Position numbers and translations under genes: made by a program. Under the pieces are notes generated by a model. That model saw nothing but the letters and a program-made list of their open reading frames with translations, was not told the origin of the DNA and did not search any database. A stretch of 26,553 bases of DNA, taken from contig UQYA01000017.1 of the NCBI GenBank assembly GCA_900545165.1, forward strand, positions 1-26,553, written 5' to 3'. Within the stretch, counting starts at the first letter, position 1; every line of letters begins with the position of its first letter. Shown in pieces: positions 16,176-22,956 of this stretch. This DNA is from an uncultured Collinsella sp. GTDB taxonomy: Bacteria > Actinomycetota > Coriobacteriia > Coriobacteriales > Coriobacteriaceae.

Positions 16176-17075
16176 TCACTCTGAATCAAATGACATGTCG
16201 CCCGAACCGACCTCAAAACGATACGTAGCAGACTTATCGCCGTTATCGAATTCAAGATTCAAAATGGTCTCGCCGTCGTAGCCAAGCGGAAGGAAATCGC
16301 TCTCGAAGTCGCCGCTGCCCAAGGTAAGGCTCGCCTTAAAGCCCGTCGAGTTCGGAACCATCATCTCCACATCGCCCGAGCCCACACTCACGTCCATCGA
16401 CTTCGCGGGGGCCTGGTAGAGCTCGAACGTCACATCGCCCGAACCGACCTCAGCACTGAGCGCATCAGTCACGCTGCCCGCAAACTCTACATCTCCCGCA
16501 CTCAGGAAAAGGTCGAAACCATCACAGGTGACACCGGCAATCTGCAGATCACCCGAGCCCACGTGCGCGTTGACTCCCTTCAGATGTTCGGCAACACGGC
16601 GCGGCAGCTCGACCGTGACCGAGCGATCGATTGCCTTACCGTCATCACTTCCAAACTGGGAAACCTTGAGCGTCGAGTCCTCGACGGATGCGATGTTCTG
16701 CGTCGCGGCCTTGGAGGCATCCATACCATTGGCAACGCGTCCCCGCTCGATAACGCGAGCCTTGTTACCATCAATAACCTTGACGTCCACCGTAGCCGCA
16801 TCGATATCGAAATCGAGGTAGCGAAACTCATCGGCATCAAAGGTCGTGCACGAAAGCTGCTGAGGCCGAGCGGAATAGCTGCCGTCATCCAAAAGATCGT
16901 CATCGTCAAACATATCGTCAAAATCAGACAAATGGCCAGATAGAATACCGGCCGTACGCACCATATCGGAATGAGCCAATAGCCGCGAAGTGCCAAAGAC
17001 AAGCCCGATGATGAGCACAAACGCTCCGATGCCGACGCCCAAGCGTACCTTGGATTCATGCGAAAGCTTCATCAT
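16176..17075 (-). CDS. DUF4097-type membrane-anchored beta-repeat protein
   Basis: This 299-residue protein has one membrane segment (about 11-33, RLGVGIGAFVLIIGLVFG), a very acidic stretch (FDDMFDDDDLLDDG, about 52-65) and then a beta-solenoid-like domain. The domain is marked by four recurring VGSGD or LGSGD strands with spaced residues typical of the DUF4097/DUF4098 fold. Such proteins often sit beside XRE or PspC-type regulators in envelope-stress loci. The ATG overlaps the upstream regulator stop by 4 nt; a GAGGG site lies just upstream. It probably acts outside the membrane, as a partner or antagonist of the membrane-bound regulator. The exact role is unknown. Confidence 0.82.
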   Translation of the reverse strand: MMKLSHESKVRLGVGIGAFVLIIGLVFGTSRLLAHSDMVRTAGILSGHLSDFDDMFDDDDLLDDGSYSARPQQLSCTTFDADEFRYLDFDIDAATVDVKVIDGNKARVIERGRVANGMDASKAATQNIASVEDSTLKVSQFGSDDGKAIDRSVTVELPRRVAEHLKGVNAHVGSGDLQIAGVTCDGFDLFLSAGDVEFAGSVTDALSAEVGSGDVTFELYQAPAKSMDVSVGSGDVEMMVPNSTGFKASLTLGSGDFESDFLPLGYDGETILNLEFDNGDKSATYRFEVGSGDMSFDSE

Positions 17076-17788
17076 TCACCACCCTCTTTGGCAATCGGCG
17101 CAGCGGTAGTCGCGGTAGCCACGTCAGTATCAACCGGAGCGGAAACATTCTGAGCCCTAGCGACCGCCGGTGCCGGGCCAACCTGAATATCCCCACGCGC
17201 CCAATCACCATCGAGCGCACGTGCCACCCAGTGATAGATGGGAATCGTAAAGAAGATCAGTGCGGCAAAGGGGCCGGCACCAAACAGGAACATCAGCAAA
17301 AAGAACAGCAGCCAGCACACGGCCCAATACGGGAACGACTGGAACGGGCCCTTCACCGGAGTCGAGCCAACTGCGCCGCCACTCGTCACCTGCGCCGTAG
17401 CAGCATTGGCGGCCTGCGCACTCCAGCTTGCCGCTTGTGCCGCCTTGGCCGCAGCATCACTCGCCTGTGTTGCCGCCTCGGTGGCGCGCGCCGCCGCCTC
17501 ATGGGTGCGGGCACGTTCCGCCGCCTCGGCCTCGCGCTGACGGGCGCGGTCCTCGTTCTCAAACTCGATATCGTCCTCGATCTCGTCGCTCGGATTGAGC
17601 AGCTCGTCCAGGCTCACGCCATAGAGCTTGGCGAGCGAGATCAAGTTCTCAGTATCGGGCGAGCTCTCCGCGCGCTCCCACTTACTGACCGCCTGGCGCG
17701 ACAGCCCTAACTTTCGCGCCAGCCCTTCTTGGCTAAAGCCCTTGCTGCGACGAAGGTCGGCGAGCCGCTGCGCAGTTTCTACATTCAT
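17072..17788 (-). CDS. XRE-family regulator with C-terminal membrane segments
   Basis: This 238-residue protein starts with a Cro/CI-type HTH (residues 6-62; LGLSRQAVSKWERAESSPD is a canonical recognition helix region). An acidic linker follows, then an Ala-rich predicted coiled coil (82-133), then two hydrophobic stretches (153-169 and 171-187, WAVCWLLFFLLMFLFGAG and FAALIFFTIPIYHWV), ending in an Ala/Thr-rich tail. A DNA-binding domain tethered to the membrane suggests it senses an envelope signal, with the co-transcribed DUF4097 protein as a possible partner. I chose ATG 17788 for its ATAGGAGGA site; extending upstream to 18037 would cross the promoter region and lacks a ribosome site. Confidence 0.88.
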   Translation of the reverse strand: MNVETAQRLADLRRSKGFSQEGLARKLGLSRQAVSKWERAESSPDTENLISLAKLYGVSLDELLNPSDEIEDDIEFENEDRARQREAEAAERARTHEAAARATEAATQASDAAAKAAQAASWSAQAANAATAQVTSGGAVGSTPVKGPFQSFPYWAVCWLLFFLLMFLFGAGPFAALIFFTIPIYHWVARALDGDWARGDIQVGPAPAVARAQNVSAPVDTDVATATTAAPIAKEGGE

Positions 17789-17906
17789 GGTTCCTCCTAT
17801 GTGATGCCAGCCGTGCCGCCGGACCGTTTTTGTTCTTAAGGCACCTTGCACAGTTAAAAATCTATCCGCCACCGCCAAAAGCATGCCACCTATTCTAGTG
17901 AGATTT

Positions 17907-17937
17907 TTGACAACCGGCGGTTGCGGGTGCATATGAG
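17907..17937 (+). promoter_or_regulatory. Candidate promoter containing a palindromic operator, XRE/methyltransferase divergent region
   Basis: A perfect -35 TTGACA (17907-17912) and TATGAG (17932-17937) are separated by 19 bp. The 13-bp palindrome CAACCGGCGGTTG (17911-17923) lies over the -35/spacer. It sits in the 267-bp gap between the XRE gene and the plus-strand methyltransferase gene, a likely place for autoregulation. Spacing is longer than ideal. Confidence 0.35.
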
Positions 17938-17979
17938 CTGCGGAAATGTGTCCAAACAAAGCAATGACCCGTAGCTTGG

Positions 17980-18009
17980 TTGTCCCCGTTGCGGCGTTAA
18001 CGGTAGTAT
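17980..18009 (+). promoter_or_regulatory. Promoter for the Trm9-like methyltransferase gene
   Basis: TTGTCC (17980-17985) and TAGTAT (18004-18009) are separated by 18 bp, with four of six consensus bases in each. The predicted start, about 18016, leaves a 40-nt leader containing a GGAGGGA site before GTG 18056. The same -35 (TTGTCC) precedes the DUF2130 gene. Confidence 0.5.
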
Positions 18010-18055
18010 GGTCGTACTGTTTATTCCGCACCGCCAACGGAGGGAGTTCCGCGCC

Positions 18056-18928
18056 GTGAACCGCGATTTCGCCTCATCGCTTATCCAGCTCAACAATACG
18101 TTCTATCGCGAGCACTCCGCCTCCTTCTCCGATACGCGCCAGGCCCCGTGGCCCGGCTGGGTGCGCACAATGGATATCGCGCTCGAACAGCTCGACGTCG
18201 CCACGATCGAGCATCCCGTCCGCGTCTTCGATCTTGCCTGCGGCAATATGCGATTCGAGAACTTTGCCGCCGGCGGCGCACTTGCCGCCAAGGGCGTCGA
18301 CGGGGCAAACCCCTCGGCAGATGCCAGTTGCCCGTTTGAGTTCTACGGCGTCGACTCGTGCCAAGACCTGGCCATCGATGCACATGGCCACGCGCTACGC
18401 ATTCCCAACCTGCACTTCCAGGAACTCGACGTGCTCGATGCCCTTATGAAGCTCAACCCCGCCGAGACGCCCGACGTGCTTTTCGACGCACCGCTCGCCG
18501 ACATCTCGGTCTGCTTTGGCTTTATGCACCACGTGCCGTCGTGCGAGTACCGCGTACGCGTGCTCGACGCCCTGGTGCGGCAGACGCGCCCAGGAGGCAT
18601 CATCGCCATCAGCTTTTGGGAGTTTATGAACGACGAGCGCATGGCGCGCAAGGCCGTTCGCGCCGAGGCCCGCGCCGAGCTCACCCCGCCGTTTGAGGGT
18701 TACGATTCCGCGCAGTTTGAAGCCGGCGACCACCTCATTGGCTGGCAAAACGACCGCCACGCCTACCGCTATTGCCATCACTTTGACGATCAGCAGATCA
18801 CCGACCTGGTGCGCGGCGTCCGTACGTTCTACAAGAGCGGCGAGGTCCCCGTGCGTGAGCTTGAGCGCTTCCATGCCGACGGTCGTAGCGGCGAGCTCAA
18901 CCGCTATGTGATTCTCAAGCGCCTGTAG
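18056..18928 (+). CDS. Trm9/ALKBH8-like SAM-dependent methyltransferase
   Basis: This 290-residue class I methyltransferase has an N-terminal FYREHSASFSDTRQAPWPGW (16-35), motif I VFDLACGN (57-64), an acidic loop YGVD (97-100) and FGFMHHV (154-160). It continues with RPGGIIAISFWEF (178-190) and a C-terminal YRYCHHFDDQQI (237-248). The F-x-TR-x2-PWP start, the HH after motif IV and the YRY-x-H tail follow yeast Trm9 as I remember it. Trm9 methylates the cm5U34 made by Elongator to mcm5U34. An Elp3 gene lies 2 kb away, so a tRNA wobble-uridine substrate is plausible. It starts at GTG 18056 with GGAGGGA upstream. It could still be a small-molecule methyltransferase. Confidence 0.78.
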   Translation: MNRDFASSLIQLNNTFYREHSASFSDTRQAPWPGWVRTMDIALEQLDVATIEHPVRVFDLACGNMRFENFAAGGALAAKGVDGANPSADASCPFEFYGVDSCQDLAIDAHGHALRIPNLHFQELDVLDALMKLNPAETPDVLFDAPLADISVCFGFMHHVPSCEYRVRVLDALVRQTRPGGIIAISFWEFMNDERMARKAVRAEARAELTPPFEGYDSAQFEAGDHLIGWQNDRHAYRYCHHFDDQQITDLVRGVRTFYKSGEVPVRELERFHADGRSGELNRYVILKRL

Positions 18929-18965
18929 GCATCGACGACTCGCCGCCGAGCCGCACCGCATCTTC

Positions 18966-18990
18966 CGGGCAAACTATGCCCGCCCTTTTT
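18966..18990 (+). terminator. Intrinsic terminator after the Trm9-like gene
   Basis: CGGGCA (18966-18971) pairs with TGCCCG (18977-18982) around a 5-nt loop, followed by CCCTTTTT. It lies 37 bp after the stop codon, so trmB is probably a separate unit. Confidence 0.75.
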
Positions 18991-19046
18991 CAATCCATTG
19001 ACGGAACGTGCAGCTATGCGTTCCATACTTATGACCAAGGAGCCTC

Positions 19047-19886
19047 ATGGGAGCCGTCCACGTTCGCACGCCTAAGAACTTTGTGCTCGAGGAGCGCCTG
19101 GAACGCTACGCCGATGCGATTGAGACAAACCCCGAGGCTTATGCCGGAGATTGGCGCAAGGCCTGTGCGCCCGCAGGCAGCAAGCCCTTCGAGCACCTTC
19201 ACCTGGATCTTGGCTGTGGCAAGGGAACGTACCTTGTAGAGCGCGCGGGCCACGAGCCAAACACCCTCTTTATCGGCATGGACCAGGAGCCCATCTGCAT
19301 TGCCTATGCCGCGCAGAAAATCTGCGAGCAGGAGCTATCCAACGCACTCGTCCTGCCCCGAGGCGCCGCATCGCTGCCACAGCTATTTGCCGCAGGCGAG
19401 CTCGATGCCATCACCATCAACTTTCCCACGCCGCAGCCCAAGGCCAAGTACGCCAAAAAACGACTCGTCCATGTCGACCATTTGATGCTCTACCGCCCGC
19501 TCTTTGCAGCCAACGCCACCGTCACGCTGCGCACCGACAGCAAACCATTGCGCGATTACGCCCTGGGACAGTTTGCCGCGGCCGGCTACGACACGCTTTG
19601 GGTAAGTGACGACGTACGCCGCGACCATCCCGAGCATCCCGAGACCGAGTACGAGCGCCGCACGCGCGAGATGGGTGCCGCCGTCTATGGCATTCGCGCC
19701 ACACCTGGAGCGCAGCCCAGCGATGAACAGCTCGCGGCGGGCCGCGCGCAGGAGCAAAGCCTTGCCTGCTACCTGCCCGAAAACCTCGATGCGCTCACCT
19801 ATGTACCTCTGGGCATGGAAGAGGCCGTCGAGAACTTTAGAAACCGCGCCCGCAAAGGCAAGAAGCGCCTGCCGCAGGAGTCCTAG
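19047..19886 (+). CDS. trmB: TrmB-like tRNA (guanine-N7-)-methyltransferase with altered core motif
   Basis: This 279-residue protein has the TrmB N-terminus (RTPKNFVLEERL), motif I DLGCGKGTYLVERA (54-67), RTDSKPL (162-168) and the C-terminal TEYERRTREMGAAVYGI (200-216). TrmB makes m7G46 in tRNA. The signature normally reading NFPDPWPKxRHxKRRL is NFPTPQPKAKYAKKRL here (125-140): Asp and Trp of PDPW, the His and one Arg are replaced. Residues of this stretch matter in the E. coli enzyme, so activity could be altered or redirected. AAGGAG precedes the ATG. The protein is 40-60 residues longer than usual, mostly in a basic C-terminal tail (NRARKGKKRL). Confidence 0.83.
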   Translation: MGAVHVRTPKNFVLEERLERYADAIETNPEAYAGDWRKACAPAGSKPFEHLHLDLGCGKGTYLVERAGHEPNTLFIGMDQEPICIAYAAQKICEQELSNALVLPRGAASLPQLFAAGELDAITINFPTPQPKAKYAKKRLVHVDHLMLYRPLFAANATVTLRTDSKPLRDYALGQFAAAGYDTLWVSDDVRRDHPEHPETEYERRTREMGAAVYGIRATPGAQPSDEQLAAGRAQEQSLACYLPENLDALTYVPLGMEEAVENFRNRARKGKKRLPQES

Positions 19887-19951
19887 GGGCTTCTGATGGT
19901 CGCGGCGTCGGCAAACAAGTGAAAATAGGCGTCAGCGAACGACCCTCAAAC

Positions 19952-20074
19952 CTAAGTGAGTAGACTTTTTTGCAATAGCCAAGCACAACCCGCATAACGA
20001 AAACTAAAACCGCAGGTAGAGCTCTTGCGCAAAAGCCATGTGCTCGCGATATTGCAAAAAGTCTACTCACTTAG
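19952..20074. mobile_element. MITE-like element with ~25-bp terminal inverted repeats
   Basis: Left end 19952-19977 (CTAAGTGAGTAGAC, six T, GCAATA) and right end 20050-20074 (TATTGC, five A, GTCTACTCACTTAG) are inverted copies differing by one base in the T/A run. They enclose 72 bp that holds GAGCTC and TTGCGCAA palindromes and no gene. The total is about 123 bp, in the trmB-helicase gap (309 bp). I see no convincing target-site duplication. It could also fold as a long RNA hairpin. Confidence 0.65.
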
Positions 20075-20195
20075 CTGGCAACTGCACCAAACGGCCGGGC
20101 AGAACGCCCATTTCCTGCATTTTCTCGCGCGCTGGCACCCCGCGCCGCCGCTACGCCATAATAGTTGGCGGACAATCGCGAGAGAAAGCAACCAC

Positions 20196-22877
20196 ATGGC
20201 ACAGACCACGACAGATACCGCCGCCAGCACCGTCTCCGGCGCCGGCGCCGCCAGCTCATTCTCGGGCGGCACGGGAACCGAAGCCGAGTTTGGCTCGCTC
20301 GGCGCGCTCTCCCCCACCTGGTGGGAGCCCGAGGACGGCAGCGAGCCCGAACCGTGGCTCACGCCCGACCAAGCCTTCGAACGCTTCTTTGAATGGACGA
20401 GCGATCGCGGCATTGAGCTGTGGGATCACCAAGAAGAGGCCCTCATGGACCTGGCTGCCGGCGACCACGTCATTTTGGGAACACCGACCGGATCGGGTAA
20501 ATCGCTCGTCGCGCTGGGCATGCTCTTTATGGGCATGGCGCAGGGCAAGCGCTGTTATTACACGGCTCCTATCAAGGCTCTGGTCAGCGAAAAGTTCTTC
20601 GATCTGGTACAGGTGCTCGGCCGCGATAACGTCGGCATGATCACCGGCGATACGCACATCAACACCAAGGCGCCCGTCATCTGCTGCACGGCCGAAATCC
20701 TTGCCAACGATGCGCTGCGCGAGGGCGAGGACGCCGACGTGGGCTGCGTGGCCATGGACGAGTTCCATTACTTTGCCGACCCCGACCGCGGCTGGGCTTG
20801 GCAGGTGCCGCTGCTCACCCTGCCCCATACGCAGTTTATGCTCATGAGCGCCACACTTGGCGATGTCACTGCCATCGCCGCCTCTCTCGAAGAGCACACC
20901 GGCGCTGCTTGCGACTTGGTTGTCGACGCCCCGCGTCCTGTTCCGCTGAGCTACGACTATGTGACGACCTCCCTCGAGGGCACGGTCGAGCTCGCCATGC
21001 GCCGCGGCGAGGCCCCGCTCTATATCGTGCACTTTAGCCAGGATGCCGCCCTTGCGACGGCGCAGTCGCTCGCCAATTTTGGCATCGCCAGCAAGGAGCA
21101 GCGCGAGGCCATTAAGGAAGCGGCAAAGGGAACGAGCTTCTCGACGGCCTTTGGCAAGATTCTCAAACGCCTGCTTGGATGCGGCGTCGGCGTGCACCAT
21201 GCTGGCATGTTGCCGCGCTATCGCCTCCTGGTCGAACGCTTGGCGCAGCAGGGCCTGCTGCCCGTCATCTGCGGCACCGATACGCTCGGCGTCGGCATCA
21301 ACGTACCCATCCACACCGTGGTGCTCACCGCGCTCACCAAGTTCGACGGCTACAAGATGCGTCGCCTGCGCGCCCGCGAGTTCCATCAGATTGCCGGTCG
21401 CGCCGGCCGCTCGGGCTTCGATACCGAGGGCATGGTAATCGCCGAGGCCCCGGAGCACGAGATCGAGAACGCCAAGCTCATGGCCAAGGCGGGCGACGAC
21501 CCCAAAAAACTCCGTAAGATTAAAAAGAAAAAGGCCCCCGAGGGTTTTGTCACCTGGAACAAGCAGACCTTTGAGCGTCTGATTGAGACGCAGCCCGAGA
21601 CGCTCAAGCCGCGCCTGCGCATCACGCACTCCATGGTGATTAGCGTGGTCGAGCAGGGCGGCGATGCCCGAGCCCGCGTACACGACCTCATCGAGACGAG
21701 CCTGCAGACTTCCGAGGAAAAGGCTAAGCTCGAGGTTCGCGCCGACGAAATCTTCGCCACGCTCATCGATTCCGGCGTCGTCGTTCGCACCGAGGTGCCG
21801 CCCGCGCCTGACGCCCCGACTGACGCCGCACCAGACATCGACTATGCGCTGACGGTCGACCTGCCCGAAGACTTTGCGCTCGACCAGCCGCTCTCGCCAT
21901 TTTTGCTTGCCGCGTTGGAGCTGCTCGACCCCGAGAGTGAGACCTATACCATGGATCTGATCTCGATGGTCGAGGCTACGCTCGAGGACCCCAAGCAGGT
22001 ATTGCGCGCACAGGAGCGCGCCGCGCGCGACCACGCGATGGCCGAAATGAAGGCTGACGGCATCGAGTATGAGGAGCGCTTGGAGCGCATTCAAGACGTC
22101 ACGTACGAAAAGCCGCTCGAGGATTTGCTCGACGCCGCCTTTGACAAGTACTGCCAGGAAGTGCCCTGGGCAAACGACTACCAGCTCTCTCCCAAGAGCG
22201 TTCTACGCGATATGCTGGAAAGCGCGAGCGATTTTAAGGGCTATATCCAAAAGCTCGGAATCGCCCGCTCCGAGGGCATTCTGCTGCGCTACCTGGCAGA
22301 GGCTTACCGTTCACTTGACCGCACCGTACCCATCGAGAAGCGCGACGAGCGTCTGCGCGACATTATCTCGTGGCTGGGCTTTGTGGTGCGCTCGGTGGAC
22401 TCGAGCCTGGTGGACGAGTGGGAGAACGCCGGCAACCCGGCAGCCCTCGATGCTGCGCCGCCGCAGGGCATCGACGAGGTCGTGGCGGACCGTCGCGGCT
22501 GCACGCTGTTGGTGCGCAACGCGCTCTTCCGCCGCGTGACCCTTGCCGCCCGCGAGCACGTTCGCGACCTGGGCGAGCTCGACGACAACTGGGGCATGAG
22601 CGAGATCCGCTGGCAAAAAGCACTCGACGCTTACCACGAGCAGCACGAGGAAATCCTCACCGACGGAAATGCCCGCAGCGCCGCGATGTTTTCCATCGAT
22701 GAGTCCGACGAGAAGACCGCGCACGTATGGCACGTGCACCAGATCTTTGCCGACGAGGATGGCGACCACGATTTTGGCATCATGGGCGATGTCGATCTGG
22801 ACGCCACGCAAGACGGCGGCGAGGTCATCTTCAAAAACTACCGCGTCGGCTTTATCGAGGACCTGCTCGAGGACTAG
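20196..22877 (+). CDS. Ski2-like DEAD-box helicase with DUF3516 C-terminal domain
   Basis: This 893-residue helicase has a low-complexity N-terminus (1-40), Walker A GTPTGSGKS (95-103), DEFH (188-191), SATLG (218-222), CGTDTLGVGINVP (359-371) and QIAGRAGRSG (398-407). A long C-terminal region (about 450-893) fits the actinobacterial DUF3516 helicase family. Members resemble Ski2/Mtr4 RNA helicases and may act in RNA processing; the substrate is unproven. I chose ATG 20196 because upstream in-frame codons run through the MITE-like element. The ribosome site is weak (AGAGAAAG). A CATAAT -10-like hexamer lies near 20157. The end faces a minus-strand gene across a shared terminator. Confidence 0.88.
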   Translation: MAQTTTDTAASTVSGAGAASSFSGGTGTEAEFGSLGALSPTWWEPEDGSEPEPWLTPDQAFERFFEWTSDRGIELWDHQEEALMDLAAGDHVILGTPTGSGKSLVALGMLFMGMAQGKRCYYTAPIKALVSEKFFDLVQVLGRDNVGMITGDTHINTKAPVICCTAEILANDALREGEDADVGCVAMDEFHYFADPDRGWAWQVPLLTLPHTQFMLMSATLGDVTAIAASLEEHTGAACDLVVDAPRPVPLSYDYVTTSLEGTVELAMRRGEAPLYIVHFSQDAALATAQSLANFGIASKEQREAIKEAAKGTSFSTAFGKILKRLLGCGVGVHHAGMLPRYRLLVERLAQQGLLPVICGTDTLGVGINVPIHTVVLTALTKFDGYKMRRLRAREFHQIAGRAGRSGFDTEGMVIAEAPEHEIENAKLMAKAGDDPKKLRKIKKKKAPEGFVTWNKQTFERLIETQPETLKPRLRITHSMVISVVEQGGDARARVHDLIETSLQTSEEKAKLEVRADEIFATLIDSGVVVRTEVPPAPDAPTDAAPDIDYALTVDLPEDFALDQPLSPFLLAALELLDPESETYTMDLISMVEATLEDPKQVLRAQERAARDHAMAEMKADGIEYEERLERIQDVTYEKPLEDLLDAAFDKYCQEVPWANDYQLSPKSVLRDMLESASDFKGYIQKLGIARSEGILLRYLAEAYRSLDRTVPIEKRDERLRDIISWLGFVVRSVDSSLVDEWENAGNPAALDAAPPQGIDEVVADRRGCTLLVRNALFRRVTLAAREHVRDLGELDDNWGMSEIRWQKALDAYHEQHEEILTDGNARSAAMFSIDESDEKTAHVWHVHQIFADEDGDHDFGIMGDVDLDATQDGGEVIFKNYRVGFIEDLLED

Positions 22878-22899
22878 CCGTACATACTGGAACGAAATG

Positions 22900-22939
22900 A
22901 AGTGGGGCCGCTGGTAACATCGCCAGCGGCCCCACTTTT
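22900..22939. terminator. Bidirectional terminator between convergent genes
   Basis: AAGTGGGGCCGCTGG (22900-22914) and CCAGCGGCCCCACTT (22923-22937) form a perfect 15-bp stem with an 8-nt loop. The plus-strand stem runs into TTTT and the minus-strand stem into TTCATTTC. It sits midway between the helicase and DUF2130 stop codons. Confidence 0.9.
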
Positions 22940-22956
22940 GCACTATATGCTATGCC

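Noticed and set aside
14962..16281. Long plus-strand open frame (439 codons) opposite elp3
   Set aside because: Mirror of elp3 caused by GC-rich third positions; no ribosome site or family resemblance, and elp3 is unambiguous.
17789..18037. N-terminal extension of the XRE regulator
   Set aside because: ATG 17788 has a strong AGGAGG site and gives a canonical HTH start; the extension crosses the divergent promoters.
20025..20195. N-terminal extension of the DUF3516 helicase
   Set aside because: It would translate through half of the MITE-like element; ATG 20196 gives the expected family start.
20256..22094. 612-codon minus-strand open frame opposite the DUF3516 helicase
   Set aside because: Antisense shadow of a clear helicase gene, with His/Val/Gly-rich unstructured translation.
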